From Anaerolineales bacterium (GTDB taxonomy: Bacteria > Chloroflexota > Anaerolineae > Anaerolineales > Villigracilaceae): DNA of 64,000 bases. A model generated the notes under the pieces. That model did no database searches, was not told where the DNA came from, and saw only the letters and a list, made by a program, of their open reading frames with translations. Location: contig JAUQXA010000024.1 in assembly GCA_030834895.1 (NCBI GenBank), positions 666,738-730,737 of the forward strand, read 5' to 3'. A program made the translations under genes and the position numbers. Positions 24,626-34,082 of the stretch are shown one piece after another. The number at the start of each line of letters is the position of its first letter. Position 1 is the first letter of the stretch.

Positions 24626-27600
24626 ATGCATCGCAGACTTCTGGCTCTCACCCGCTCCACACGTGTTTCGCTCACACTCACCATTCTCTCTGGTTTTCTA
24701 GCAGGCTTGCTGACCATCTGGCAATCATGGCTGCTCAGCACAACCATCAACAACGTCTTCATGCTGGAACAATCTCTTTCACGGGTAATGGGACTCTTAC
24801 AATTGATCCTCGTCGCCATCACAGGGCGCGCCTTGCTGACCTGGCTCAACGAAGTCGCCTCCAATGCCGTGGCGGTGAAAATCAAAACGGATTTACGCAA
24901 CCGACTCTTCGCCCACATCCTGAAATTGGGACCCGCATATTCCCGTCAGCAACGGACAGGAGAATTAACCGCCGCCGCAGTCGAAGGCATCGAAGCGCTG
25001 GATGCCTATTTCAGCCAGTACCTGCCGCAACTGGTCATCACAACTTTAATCCCGATCTCCATCCTGATCTTTGTCTTCCCGATTGACCTGCTTTCGGGGT
25101 TCGTTTTTCTCATCACCGCGCCATTGATTCCGTTCTTCATGATTATGATTGGCAAGGGCGCGGAAGTGGTCACCAAACGTCAGTATGAGACTTTGCGCCT
25201 GCTGAGCGCCCACTTCCTCGACAGCCTGCAAGGGTTGACCACGCTCAAGTTGTTTGGTCAGTCGAAAGCGCAGACCAAGACCATCGCCAAAATCAGCGAA
25301 CAATTCCGCGACACCACCATGAGTGTTTTGCGGATTACCTTCCTCTCCGCGCTGGCATTGGAATTGCTCGCCACCCTCAGCACCGCCATCATTGCTGTCG
25401 AAATCGGATTCCGTCTGCTGTACGCCAAAATGGAATTCCAGCCCGCGCTCTTTTTGCTGGTTCTCGCCCCCGAGTTTTACATGCCGCTTCGCGCCCTCGG
25501 CGCAAGATTCCACGCAGGAATGAACGGCACGACGGCGGCAAAGAGGATTTACGAGATTTTGGATACACCGATCCCGGAGTCAAAAGTCGAAAGTCAAAAC
25601 TCAGCAGATGTCCGACCTTCGACCTTCGACCTTCGACTCGATAATGTTTCTTTCACCTACCCCAACGAATCCACACCCGCGCTGGAAGACATCAACCTGA
25701 CCATCCAAAGCGGACAACACATCGCTCTCGTTGGCAAAACGGGCGCAGGCAAATCCACCCTCGTCAATCTCCTACTTGGATTCATTCAGCCATCCGCAGG
25801 AAACATCACCCTTCATAATTCATCCTTCATCCTTCATAATTCCATCGCCTGGGTCCCCCAACGCCCGCACCTTTTCCATGACACCATCGCCGCAAACATC
25901 AAACTTGGCAAAGCGGACGCCACTCACGAGGAAGTTATCACCGCCGCACAAGCCGCGAGTTTGCATGACTTCATCGAATCCCTGCCGCAGAAATATGAAA
26001 CCGTCATCGGTGAAAGCGGGGCGCGTCTCTCCAGTGGACAAGGTCAACGGCTTGCCCTCGCCCGCGCCTTCCTCAAAGATGCGCCGATTCTGATTCTGGA
26101 CGAACCCACCTCCAGCCTCGACCCAGAGACCGAGATCCTGCTCGAAGAGTCCACCCGCAAGTTGATGGAGGGACGAACCGTCATCACCATCGCGCATCGT
26201 CTCAACACCATCTTTCAGGCTGACCAGATTATCGTTCTGCAGGAAGGGCGCATCGCCGAACAAGGAACCCATCACAAACTGCTCGCCCAAAACGGTGTGT
26301 ATGCGGGGATGGTGAAGTTGTATGAAATTGACGAGTTAAGAGTAACGAGAAACGAGTTGAAAGAAACAAAAACAGAGAAATGGGAAAATTCCAATGTTCA
26401 ACCTTCGGCGCTTGTCACTCGTCCCTCGTCACTTGTTACTTCACCCGCCCCCATTCTCCAAAGACTACTGCAATTCCTCAACGGTAACTGGCATCGCGTC
26501 GCGCTTTCCGTGCTGATCGGCTCCATTACCATCGGCTCCAGCGTGGCGCTCATGGGTACTTCCGCATGGCTCATTTCCACTGCTGCCCTGCATCCTTCGG
26601 TTGCCGACCTAGGCGTCTCGGTTGTTGGTGTACGTTTCCTTGGCATCCTGCGCGGATTTGCCCGCTATCTTGAGAGGCTTATTTCGCACGATGTTACCTT
26701 CCGCCTGTTTGCCCGTCTGCGGACATGGTTCTACGAAAAGCTTGAACCGCTTGCCCCCGCCCGCCTGATGGAATTTCGCGCCGGTGACCTGCTCTCGCGC
26801 ATCATCGGCGATGTGGAAACGCTGGAAAATTTCTATGTGAGAGTTGTCTCGCCGCCATTGACGGCTGTGGTCATCGGATTTTTCACCGCGACCTTTCTCG
26901 CATCTTTCCACCCGCCGCTTGTTCCTGCCTTCCTATTCTTTTTCCTCAGCCTTGGGCTGGTTCTGCCCGCCCTCTCGCAAATTGTCAGCCGCCACCCGGC
27001 AGAACAGACCATCACTCTGCGCGCCGACCTGCACACACATCTGGTGGATGGCATTCAAGGCATGGCTGACCTGCTCGCCTACGGGCGCGGCGAAGAACGA
27101 CTAGCCCAGGTCGCGAAAAACGGACTCGACTATGGCAACGCTCAACGCCGTATGGCGCAAGTGACGGGATTTCATTCGAGTTTGACCACGCTGCTCACCA
27201 ATCTTGGTTTGTGGGCGATTCTGGCGCTCAGTATCCCGCTGGTAACTTCGGGCAATATTGCGGGACCCATGCTCGCCTCATTGACCTTGCTCACCTTTGC
27301 ATCCTTTGAGGCTGTCATCCCGCTGCCGCTCGCCGCTCAAATGTGGAATTCCTCGCGTGAAGCAGCCAAGCGCTTGTTTGAAGTGGTGGATACGGAGCCT
27401 GAAGTCAAAGAGAATAGTGAAAAGACAATAGAGAGTAGCAAAAACCAATCACCGGTCTCTGGTATCCAATTATCTAATCTCTCATTTACCTATCCCAACC
27501 AAACCATCCCCGCCCTGCAAAACGTGACCTTCGACCTTCGACCTTTGACCTCAATCGCAATCGTCGGACCCAGCGGCGCGGGAAAATCCACACTTGTGAA

Positions 27601-28213
27601 TTTGCTCTTCCGCTTCTGGGACTACGAGGCGGGCGACATCGCTCTCGGCGGCGAAATGCTCAAGTCGCTGAATCAGGATGAGGCGCGGGCGCAAATTGGT
27701 CTGGTATCGCAGAATGCTTACTTCTTCAACACATCCGTCCGCGAAAATCTGCGTTTCGCCCGCCGCAAGGTCACGCAAGAGGAGATCGAGTCTGCGGCTA
27801 AAGCCGCGCAAATCCACGACTTTATCATGAGCCTACCCAAGGGCTATGAGACAATGATCGGCGAACAAGGTTTGCGGCTTTCAGGCGGGGAACGTCAGCG
27901 GCTGGCGATTGCGCGGGCGATCATCAAGGATGCGCCGATTTTGATTTTGGATGAACCCACCGCTAATCTCGACGTGCTAACCGAGAAACAAGTTTTGGAA
28001 ACGCTCTTCGGAATCATGAATAGCAAAACCTCGTTGCTCATTACCCACCGTTTAATTGGGCTTGAAAACATGGACGAAATTCTGGTGATGAATCACGGCC
28101 AGATCGTGGAACGAGGAACTCACGCGAGTCTGCTCGAAGCAGACGGCTTGTATTACCGATTATGGATATACCAAAACCGCATCTTCAACCTGGATGTAAA
28201 TCAAGCGCAATAA
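24626..28213 (+). CDS. cydDC: Fused CydDC ABC transporter for cytochrome bd assembly
   Basis: A 1195-residue tandem fusion. The first half (about 1-565) is CydD-like: Walker A GKTGAGKST, signature LSSGQGQR, LILDEPTS, IAHRLN. The second half (about 615-1195) is CydC-like: GPSGAGKST, LSGGERQR, LILDEPTANLD, ITHRLIG. CydDC exports or reduces thiol compounds needed for haem-d oxidase assembly. Fused forms are known in some bacteria. Four stretches (residues about 318-339, 393-406, 568-605, 962-976) are encoded by simple hairpin-forming repeats that are otherwise intergenic. All are in frame, in linkers or loops. Confidence 0.92.
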   Translation: MHRRLLALTRSTRVSLTLTILSGFLAGLLTIWQSWLLSTTINNVFMLEQSLSRVMGLLQLILVAITGRALLTWLNEVASNAVAVKIKTDLRNRLFAHILKLGPAYSRQQRTGELTAAAVEGIEALDAYFSQYLPQLVITTLIPISILIFVFPIDLLSGFVFLITAPLIPFFMIMIGKGAEVVTKRQYETLRLLSAHFLDSLQGLTTLKLFGQSKAQTKTIAKISEQFRDTTMSVLRITFLSALALELLATLSTAIIAVEIGFRLLYAKMEFQPALFLLVLAPEFYMPLRALGARFHAGMNGTTAAKRIYEILDTPIPESKVESQNSADVRPSTFDLRLDNVSFTYPNESTPALEDINLTIQSGQHIALVGKTGAGKSTLVNLLLGFIQPSAGNITLHNSSFILHNSIAWVPQRPHLFHDTIAANIKLGKADATHEEVITAAQAASLHDFIESLPQKYETVIGESGARLSSGQGQRLALARAFLKDAPILILDEPTSSLDPETEILLEESTRKLMEGRTVITIAHRLNTIFQADQIIVLQEGRIAEQGTHHKLLAQNGVYAGMVKLYEIDELRVTRNELKETKTEKWENSNVQPSALVTRPSSLVTSPAPILQRLLQFLNGNWHRVALSVLIGSITIGSSVALMGTSAWLISTAALHPSVADLGVSVVGVRFLGILRGFARYLERLISHDVTFRLFARLRTWFYEKLEPLAPARLMEFRAGDLLSRIIGDVETLENFYVRVVSPPLTAVVIGFFTATFLASFHPPLVPAFLFFFLSLGLVLPALSQIVSRHPAEQTITLRADLHTHLVDGIQGMADLLAYGRGEERLAQVAKNGLDYGNAQRRMAQVTGFHSSLTTLLTNLGLWAILALSIPLVTSGNIAGPMLASLTLLTFASFEAVIPLPLAAQMWNSSREAAKRLFEVVDTEPEVKENSEKTIESSKNQSPVSGIQLSNLSFTYPNQTIPALQNVTFDLRPLTSIAIVGPSGAGKSTLVNLLFRFWDYEAGDIALGGEMLKSLNQDEARAQIGLVSQNAYFFNTSVRENLRFARRKVTQEEIESAAKAAQIHDFIMSLPKGYETMIGEQGLRLSGGERQRLAIARAIIKDAPILILDEPTANLDVLTEKQVLETLFGIMNSKTSLLITHRLIGLENMDEILVMNHGQIVERGTHASLLEADGLYYRLWIYQNRIFNLDVNQAQ
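25579..25642. repeat. GACCTTCGAC repeat inside cydDC
   Basis: GTCAAAAGTCGAAAGTC is mirrored by three GACCTTC units then GACTC. It can form a hairpin and encodes a linker before the first nucleotide-binding domain. Confidence 0.65.
25806..25844. repeat. CTTCATAATTC/ATCC repeat inside cydDC
   Basis: Tandem CTTCATAATTCATC and ATCCTTCATAATTCC units encode LHNSSFILHNS, a loop between Walker A and the Q-loop where CydD proteins are usually different. Confidence 0.55.
26331..26440. repeat. ACTCGT-type inverted repeat in the CydD-CydC linker
   Basis: AGAGTAACGAGAAACGAGTT is mirrored by ACTCGTCCCTCGTC and ACTTGTTACT. It encodes most of the linker joining the two half-transporters. Confidence 0.6.
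27510..27553. repeat. GACCTTCGAC units in the second CydDC ATPase domain
   Basis: GTGACCTTCGACCTTCGACC and CTTTGACC lie just before the second Walker A, encoding TFDLRPLT. Same unit as 25579. Confidence 0.5.
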
Positions 28214-28226
28214 ATACAATCAAATA

Positions 28227-28268
28227 AAAAGCAACCGTTCCGCAATCAACTACGGAACGGTTGCTTTT
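28227..28268. terminator. Bidirectional terminator between cydDC and lipoprotein
   Basis: GCAACCGTTCCG pairs perfectly with CGGAACGGTTGC across a 10-base loop. AAAAA precedes and TTTTCT follows, so it serves both converging genes. Confidence 0.85.
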
Positions 28269-28284
28269 CTAATTCTTCATCAGC

Positions 28285-28854
28285 TTAGTATGCACATTCT
28301 CCCATATTGACCGTGATGGTCACAGAACCCGCGTCGCCAGCGGCAAGAGGCGCACAACAATTTTGGGCGGCATCGTATCCCAGCCCTTCCTGGCATTGTC
28401 CGGTTCCTGTTTGAAGACTGGCGCCACTGCAAGCGGTGTTCGTGAACCTGACCTTGCTTGCCCAGTTTTCCGTACCATGACATTCAACCACACGCTTACC
28501 GTCCACCATCGTGCCGTTATCTGCACAGGTCAACTTGTCAGGTTCAAGGACTTCAAAGGTCACACCGTCATCGACGAAAATATTCTGGTAGGGGACTTTG
28601 TCCACACAATACCTGTCCGACGCAACAGTATCCACTACGGCAGGCGCGGCACAGGAAGCAGCCGCCTGACATGCGGGAGCAAACGTCTGCGCCGGTGCGG
28701 CAGGCTCAACCGGGGCTTGGGTTGGTGCTGCCTGGACAGGGGCCTGCGTCGGCGCGGATTCCACAGGAGGCTGGGCGGCAGCACCTCCACATGCCGAAGC
28801 GAACAAAACCACAAAAACGGTCATTACAATCATTAAATAATTTGTCTTTTTCAT
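28285..28854 (-). CDS. Cysteine-rich lipoprotein of unknown function
   Basis: A 189-residue protein with a type II signal peptide; the lipobox FASAC gives the lipidated Cys at about 22. A P/A/Q/T repeat linker (TQAPVQAAPTQAPV) follows. The mature part has about ten cysteines, suggesting several disulfides, in a compact extracellular domain. I recognise no family. No operon partner. AGGAG lies 7-8 bases before the ATG. Confidence 0.7.
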   Translation of the reverse strand: MKKTNYLMIVMTVFVVLFASACGGAAAQPPVESAPTQAPVQAAPTQAPVEPAAPAQTFAPACQAAASCAAPAVVDTVASDRYCVDKVPYQNIFVDDGVTFEVLEPDKLTCADNGTMVDGKRVVECHGTENWASKVRFTNTACSGASLQTGTGQCQEGLGYDAAQNCCAPLAAGDAGSVTITVNMGECAY

Positions 28855-28943
28855 ATATGCTTCTCCTTTTCCGTTGGTTTATAAGACATTTTCATTGTAC
28901 AGTATCAGTACAGATAGACTATGGGAGGATTGTCCTAGTTGGT

Positions 28944-28949
28944 TATAAT
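28944..28949 (+). promoter_or_regulatory. -10 box of the amidase gene
   Basis: TATAAT ends 9 bases before the amidase ATG, so the transcript would start at or next to the start codon. No good -35 was found. Confidence 0.45.
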
Positions 28950-28958
28950 AGACCTTAC

Positions 28959-30320
28959 ATGAACCTTTCATCTTTGTCTCTGTCTGATCAACGCGACCTT
29001 GTAAAAAGCAAGGAAATAGACGCATCAGACCTCGCCTTGATCTGTTATCGTCAAATCGAGAGACTCAATTCAATTCTTAATGCGTTTATCACTGTAATTT
29101 CACCCGAACCATCGACCAGCCAAAGTGGATCTCTTAGCGGAATTCCGGTTGCAGTAAAGGATCTTTACGACACAAAAGGAATACGCACAACAGGGGGATC
29201 GCTCTTTTTTACAAATAACATTCCGCAAGAGGACTCCTATGTCATCCAGAAAGTAAAAAGGGCGGGAGCGCAAATTGTTGGAAAAACCAACACACACGAA
29301 ATCGCGCTTGGTGTAACAAACAACAATCCACACTTTGGGGCGTGCAAAAACCCCTGGGATATCACCCGCACGCCCGGCGGTTCTTCCGGCGGCAGCGCGG
29401 TTGCGGTTGCGACCGGCATGGCAATGGCCGCACTCGGCACGGATACAGGCGGATCGATCCGCATCCCCGCTTCGTTATGCGGAGTGGTTGGACTCAAGCC
29501 CACATACGGACGAGTCAGCCTGCGTGGTATTTTGCCGCTTTCATGGAATCTCGACCATGCCGGACCCCTTACTCGCAACGTTGAGGATGCCGCGCTCATG
29601 CTTCAAGTGATGGGCGGATATGACGAGCTTGACCCAACGTCCGTCAAGACTTTACCTGGCGATTATTCCAGCCATCTAAGAGACACCATGAAAGATCGTA
29701 AAGTTGCGCTTGCAGTTGGAAACTTCATTGAAGAAGCCGATCCGGAGGTATTGGAAGCCGTTCATCAGGCCGCACAAGTACTAGTCGCTCAGGGTTCGAT
29801 TATCATCGAAGAAAATGTGGACTTCCTCAGGGAAGGCGCGCTTGCAAATGCATTGATGACCCAGGCTGACGGAGCTGCGTTTCATCGTGATAGGCTAAAG
29901 GAACATCCAGATTGGTTTGGCGCAGACGTTCGCCAAAGACTGGAAACAGGCGCGGCATTCACATCCACCGAATATGCCCTGGCAAGGCGCATCCAGGTTG
30001 AAGTGAGAAGAAAATGCGAGGTATTGCTTAACAGCTACGACATGCTCATCCTGCCGACAACTCCCATTCCCGCGCCTGTGCTCGAAGGAGAGGATGCCGT
30101 GGAACGCGCCCGCCAGTTGACCCGCTTCACCGCGCCCTTCAACCTGACCGGTCTCCCGGCTTTGAGCGTCCCCTGTGGATTCACCAAAGACGGACTGCCC
30201 ATTGGCCTGCAAATCGTGTCACGGGCCTGGAATGAAGCCGGCGTACTTCGCACCGGCTATGCCTATCAGGAAGCCACCAACTGGCATAAGAGGAAAAGTC
30301 TCTTTGCGAATCATGACTGA
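28959..30320 (+). CDS. Amidase-signature family hydrolase
   Basis: A 453-residue AS-family enzyme with the Ser-cisSer-Lys triad: Lys in VAVKDLYD, cis-Ser in TPGGSSGGSAVAVA and nucleophile in GTDTGGSIRIPAS. It could be a general amidase or an allophanate-hydrolase/GatA relative. No GatB or GatC is nearby, so a catabolic amidase is more likely. The start at 28959 is preferred because homology begins there; upstream codons run antisense to the lipoprotein gene. No Shine-Dalgarno box; probably leaderless. Confidence 0.87.
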   Translation: MNLSSLSLSDQRDLVKSKEIDASDLALICYRQIERLNSILNAFITVISPEPSTSQSGSLSGIPVAVKDLYDTKGIRTTGGSLFFTNNIPQEDSYVIQKVKRAGAQIVGKTNTHEIALGVTNNNPHFGACKNPWDITRTPGGSSGGSAVAVATGMAMAALGTDTGGSIRIPASLCGVVGLKPTYGRVSLRGILPLSWNLDHAGPLTRNVEDAALMLQVMGGYDELDPTSVKTLPGDYSSHLRDTMKDRKVALAVGNFIEEADPEVLEAVHQAAQVLVAQGSIIIEENVDFLREGALANALMTQADGAAFHRDRLKEHPDWFGADVRQRLETGAAFTSTEYALARRIQVEVRRKCEVLLNSYDMLILPTTPIPAPVLEGEDAVERARQLTRFTAPFNLTGLPALSVPCGFTKDGLPIGLQIVSRAWNEAGVLRTGYAYQEATNWHKRKSLFANHD

Positions 30321-30447
30321 AATGGGGGAATTTAAGAGGGCAAACTCCCTGATCTCAAAATCTGATTTGTACATCTTATTGAAATGATTATTGATGCCCC
30401 GTCAGGTATAATCGGCGGCAAGTAAAAAATCCTGGCCGAGGTTTTCC

Positions 30448-31395
30448 ATGCCAAAAAAACTGACGCATTATTTCTTTGTCGCACTGATTTTCATTCTTGC
30501 CTCCTGCACCAATTCCGTACTTCAACCGACACAACCGCCGGTTACACAAGCGCCCGTTGAAGAGCGCTTTATCGTGTTTGGTGACATCTCCGACGACCCG
30601 GCTGAGGTCATCGAAGGGACACAGCCCATTGCTGGCTACCTCGCCACCCAACTTGCGGACTACGGAATCACCGGCGGAAAGGTCAAGATAGCGACATCCA
30701 CTGAAGACATGATCCAGATGCTGAAGGATGGCGAAGTTGACCTGTATTTCGACAGTACCTATCCCGCCACGTTGATCAGCGATGCTTCCGGCGCACAGAT
30801 TGTTTTGCGCCGTTGGAGGTTTGGCGTGGAGACCTACAAGAGTGTCATTTTTGCCAGCAAGGAAAGCGGCATCACTGGGATTGAAGACCTGAAAGGGAAA
30901 ATGGTCGCAATGGACGCGCCATACTCCACTTCGGGTTTTTTGCTGCCCGCTGTGTATCTTGCCGAGAATGGCTTGACGTTGAGCGGCAAGGCAAATACCA
31001 GCAATTCCGTCGGGAATGAGGAAGTCGGGTTCGTATTTGCCTATGACGACCAGAACGTTTTGCAATGGGTGTTGAGCGGATTAACTCCTGCGGGCGTGAC
31101 CGACGACTATAACTTCGATATCGCCTTTCCACGCGAAGCAACAGAAAAGCTAGTCGAACTGGCCCGAACTGAATCCACACCGCGTCAGGTGGGGGTGGTT
31201 CGCGCGGGGTTGGAACCCAAATTACAAAAGGCCATCCTCAACGCCCTGATGACCATGCACGAAGATCCCAATGCAAAGACTGCGCTGGAGAAATTCCAGA
31301 CCACCCGCTTCGACACGTTCCCCGAAGGCGTTGACGCAGCAACAAGCCGGATGCGCGAGATGATGGAACTCGTGAAGAATATTCCACTGCCCTAA
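30448..31395 (+). CDS. PhnD-like substrate-binding lipoprotein
   Basis: A 315-residue secreted binding protein with a lipobox (FILASC, Cys at 19). The body matches phosphate/phosphonate binding proteins of the PhnD type, for example LKGKMVAMDAPYSTSGFLLP. No PhnC or PhnE transport genes are adjacent. Instead an adenylate cyclase with an extracytoplasmic sensor region follows after 9 bases. So it probably delivers a ligand signal to that cyclase rather than feeding a transporter. A TATAAT at 30407-30412 may be its -10. Confidence 0.83.
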   Translation: MPKKLTHYFFVALIFILASCTNSVLQPTQPPVTQAPVEERFIVFGDISDDPAEVIEGTQPIAGYLATQLADYGITGGKVKIATSTEDMIQMLKDGEVDLYFDSTYPATLISDASGAQIVLRRWRFGVETYKSVIFASKESGITGIEDLKGKMVAMDAPYSTSGFLLPAVYLAENGLTLSGKANTSNSVGNEEVGFVFAYDDQNVLQWVLSGLTPAGVTDDYNFDIAFPREATEKLVELARTESTPRQVGVVRAGLEPKLQKAILNALMTMHEDPNAKTALEKFQTTRFDTFPEGVDAATSRMREMMELVKNIPLP

Positions 31396-31404
31396 CCTTT
31401 TCAC

Positions 31405-32796
31405 ATGCTTCGTAAACGCTGGCAAAATCTGTCCCTCGGAAGCAAGATCGCAAGCCTGGTGAGCCTGCTCATCACGCTGACAGTGCTCGCCTTGTCGTTC
31501 ATCTCCATCCAGCGGGAACGCGCCAGTTTTAGGCAGGAACTCATCGAGCAGGCAGACCTCTTTCTAGAGACTACTTCGCTCACGCTTCGCGACCCACTTT
31601 ACCGTCTTCAACTGGACGAATTGCTCGACCTTGCCATTCAAATCAGCGACAATCCCGACGTCATTTCATTCATCGTATACGACGTAGAAGGAAAAATACT
31701 GGTGGATTCCCGCCAGAGTACCGCGTTATTCTCACAGCAGGTTAATCCACTTGGGAAGATGTTGATATCGTACAACCCTGACAGCATGTACGCCAAGTGG
31801 GAGGAAAACCAACTGGTCACCGGGCGCGTGATTATTTTGGGAAACCAGCCATTGGGGGCAGTCAGTGCCGCCTTCTCCACCGCGCCGCTGGACAAAAAGA
31901 TCAGTACGATCACCCAGCAGGGCATCGTACTGGCTGTTATCACCTTGCTTATCGGAGCAGTCCTGACCCTTGTTCTTTCGCGGCAGATCACGCATCCGCT
32001 GATGGACTTAAACACGGTCGTCTCGCGCCTGAAATCAGGCGACCTGACTCAGCGTGTCAAATATCTGTCGGGCGATGAGATTGGTCAGCTTGGAGTGGCG
32101 TTCAACCAGATGGCGGAGCAGCTACAGGAACGCGAATGGCTGCGCGACATGTTCGGGCGATTTGTCAGCCATGAGGTGGCAGACGCCATCCGCACAGGGC
32201 AGGTCAAGCTCGAGGGCGAGAATCGCAGCGTATCGGTTTTGTTTTGCGATATCCGCGACTTCACCACCTTCTCCGAAAACCATTCCCCACAAGAGATCGT
32301 CACCCTGTTGAACGGTTTCTTCCCCATCGTGGTGCAGGCCGCGCAAAAACACAGCGGTATGGTCAACAAGTTTGGCGGGGACAGTACGCTCATCATTTAT
32401 GGCGCACCGCGTGACGTGGACGATAGCGCCTATCAGGCCGTGCTCACCGCGTTGGAGATTCGCGCGGCAATCAAGGAATTGAACGCCCATCTGACGAAGG
32501 ACAGCAAACCGCCTTTGCGCGTGGGAGTGGGCATCAACACCGGAGTGGCGCTTGCAGGCGCCATCGGCTCCAATGATCGACAGGAATATACAGTCATCGG
32601 GCGGACCGTCAACCTGGCAGCGCGCATCGACGGGCTGAACAAGCAATTCCCCGATCACGACATCCTGATCAGCGGCTGGACCTACCTCGCGCTCGGCAAG
32701 AACCGCGAGCGACTCCACACCGTGCCGCTTGGAGCAGTTCAGCTCACCGGCATGAGAGACCCTGTGGAAATCTGGTCTGTAATCAACAAAGTCTAG
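31405..32796 (+). CDS. Membrane class III adenylate cyclase with HAMP domain
   Basis: A 463-residue protein. TM1 at about 15-33, an extracytoplasmic sensor region to ~165, TM2 ~172-192, HAMP ~193-245 and a class III cyclase domain ~265-445. Metal Asp are in FCDIRDFT and FGGDS. The substrate-binding Lys (VNKFGGD) and Thr (EYTVIG) mark class IIIb adenylate specificity, and NLAAR supplies the transition-state Asn and Arg. So it should make cAMP. Coupled with the PhnD-like protein. Its 3' end overlaps the convergent glycerate kinase end by 4 bases. Confidence 0.9.
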   Translation: MLRKRWQNLSLGSKIASLVSLLITLTVLALSFISIQRERASFRQELIEQADLFLETTSLTLRDPLYRLQLDELLDLAIQISDNPDVISFIVYDVEGKILVDSRQSTALFSQQVNPLGKMLISYNPDSMYAKWEENQLVTGRVIILGNQPLGAVSAAFSTAPLDKKISTITQQGIVLAVITLLIGAVLTLVLSRQITHPLMDLNTVVSRLKSGDLTQRVKYLSGDEIGQLGVAFNQMAEQLQEREWLRDMFGRFVSHEVADAIRTGQVKLEGENRSVSVLFCDIRDFTTFSENHSPQEIVTLLNGFFPIVVQAAQKHSGMVNKFGGDSTLIIYGAPRDVDDSAYQAVLTALEIRAAIKELNAHLTKDSKPPLRVGVGINTGVALAGAIGSNDRQEYTVIGRTVNLAARIDGLNKQFPDHDILISGWTYLALGKNRERLHTVPLGAVQLTGMRDPVEIWSVINKV

Positions 32797-34082
32797 AACG
32801 CAAAACAAAGCATCAGGTCATTGACATTTGTCCCGCTGGGGCCTGTACGAATGAGATCGCCCAGCGCATCGAAAAAAGTGTGCGCGTCATTTCTGGACAA
32901 ATAATCTGCGGCGAACATCCCAAGCCTTTTCGCCGTTTGAGCGGATTCACCCGTGACGACGGCTCCAGCCGCGTCAGTGGGGCCGTCCTCGCCGTCGGTT
33001 GCAAGCGAGATCAGCAGCACATCTTCCAAGCCAGCCAACGCATCCACCGCGCCTAGCGCCAATTCCTGATTCCGTCCCCCCTTCCCTTTTCCCCTCAATG
33101 TGACCGTCGTCTCGCCGCCCGCTAACAGGCAAAATGGGCGTTTCATTTTTTGAATCGACTCCCGCAACTGCAAAGCCATCTCTCGCCCGACGAGACTTGC
33201 CTCGCCTTGCAAATCAGCGCGAAGAATTTTGGTTTCAAATCCTTCGGCTTGCGCCTCAGACTGGGCGGCATGCAAGGCAATCGAATTGCTGGCGATGATT
33301 TTGTTCTGCACCCGTTCGAAGATTCGGTTGTCGGGTTTTGGCGTCTCACGCAGGGATGAAAGTACAGCGGCGGGAATCTTATCCTTCAAATCGTACTTCT
33401 CGATGATGGACAGTGCATCGGCATTCATTGTCGGGTCAGGCGCGGTGGGACCTGAGGCAATCGCCTCGATGGAATCGTTTACCACATCCGAAAGTATCAG
33501 GCTGACAATTTGTGCTCCGTTGGCAGCACGCGCCAGCCCGCCGCCCTTGAGTTGGTCCAGATGCCGGCGCAAGGTATTGATCTCGTCAATGCGCCCACCG
33601 CAAGCCAGCAAAGCCGAGGTGAGTGCCTGCAAATCGTCGAGCGAAATGCGCGGAGCGGTCATCAATGCCGAACCGCCGCCCGAGATTAGGCAGACCAGTA
33701 AGTCATCCCGCGTGAGTTGGGAGACGAATTTCAACGCGGCATTCCCTGCGTTCACGCTTCCCATGCCTGGGACTGGATGATTCCCTTCCATAACAGCAAT
33801 CCGCCTTGAGCGTAGTCGAGAGGCAATGGAAGGGTCTGCATGTTTGGTGATGACAAGTCCTTCAACCAGTTCCGTCGAGTCCGCCAAAGCCGAGGTCATT
33901 GCACAGGCTGCCTTTCCCAACCCAAAAGCAAAAACGTGCTTCGCGGGTGGTAAAGGATTCTCGTGCAAATGATTCTTGACCGCCGCGCTCGCGTCCACGG
34001 CATTCATGGCAGAGGCAAGTATTCGCGTTACGATTGGACGCGATTGCAGGGAAAAGGTGTTGAATTTTTCGGGAGTAAACAT
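32793..34082 (-). CDS. Glycerate 2-kinase (GckA/MOFRL family)
   Basis: A 429-residue enzyme of the DUF4147/MOFRL type. Typical segments: FGLGKAA, EGNHPVPG, CLISGGGSALM, LSDVVNDSIEAIASGPT and LLISLATDGEDGPTDAAGA. It phosphorylates D-glycerate to 2-phosphoglycerate. A short piece near residue ~95 (SRLRSRR) is encoded by CTCTCGACTACGCTCAAGG, which resembles the dispersed CTTCGACTACGCTCAGG motif, so a small in-frame repeat insertion is possible. Confidence 0.9.
   Translation of the reverse strand: MFTPEKFNTFSLQSRPIVTRILASAMNAVDASAAVKNHLHENPLPPAKHVFAFGLGKAACAMTSALADSTELVEGLVITKHADPSIASRLRSRRIAVMEGNHPVPGMGSVNAGNAALKFVSQLTRDDLLVCLISGGGSALMTAPRISLDDLQALTSALLACGGRIDEINTLRRHLDQLKGGGLARAANGAQIVSLILSDVVNDSIEAIASGPTAPDPTMNADALSIIEKYDLKDKIPAAVLSSLRETPKPDNRIFERVQNKIIASNSIALHAAQSEAQAEGFETKILRADLQGEASLVGREMALQLRESIQKMKRPFCLLAGGETTVTLRGKGKGGRNQELALGAVDALAGLEDVLLISLATDGEDGPTDAAGAVVTGESAQTAKRLGMFAADYLSRNDAHTFFDALGDLIRTGPSGTNVNDLMLCFAF
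33803..33824. repeat. Repeat-like segment in the glycerate kinase gene
   Basis: CTTGAGCGTAGTCGAGAGGC resembles the dispersed CCTGAGCG(T/A)AGTCGAAGGG motif and falls in a poorly conserved loop. Confidence 0.35.

Noticed and set aside
28458..28958. A 167-codon upstream extension of the amidase frame
   Set aside because: It runs antisense to the lipoprotein gene; amidase homology and a -10 box both point to the ATG at 28959.
28959..30320. Amidase as GatA of the tRNA amidotransferase
   Set aside because: No gatB or gatC nearby and the sequence fits general amidases equally well; left as an AS-family hydrolase.
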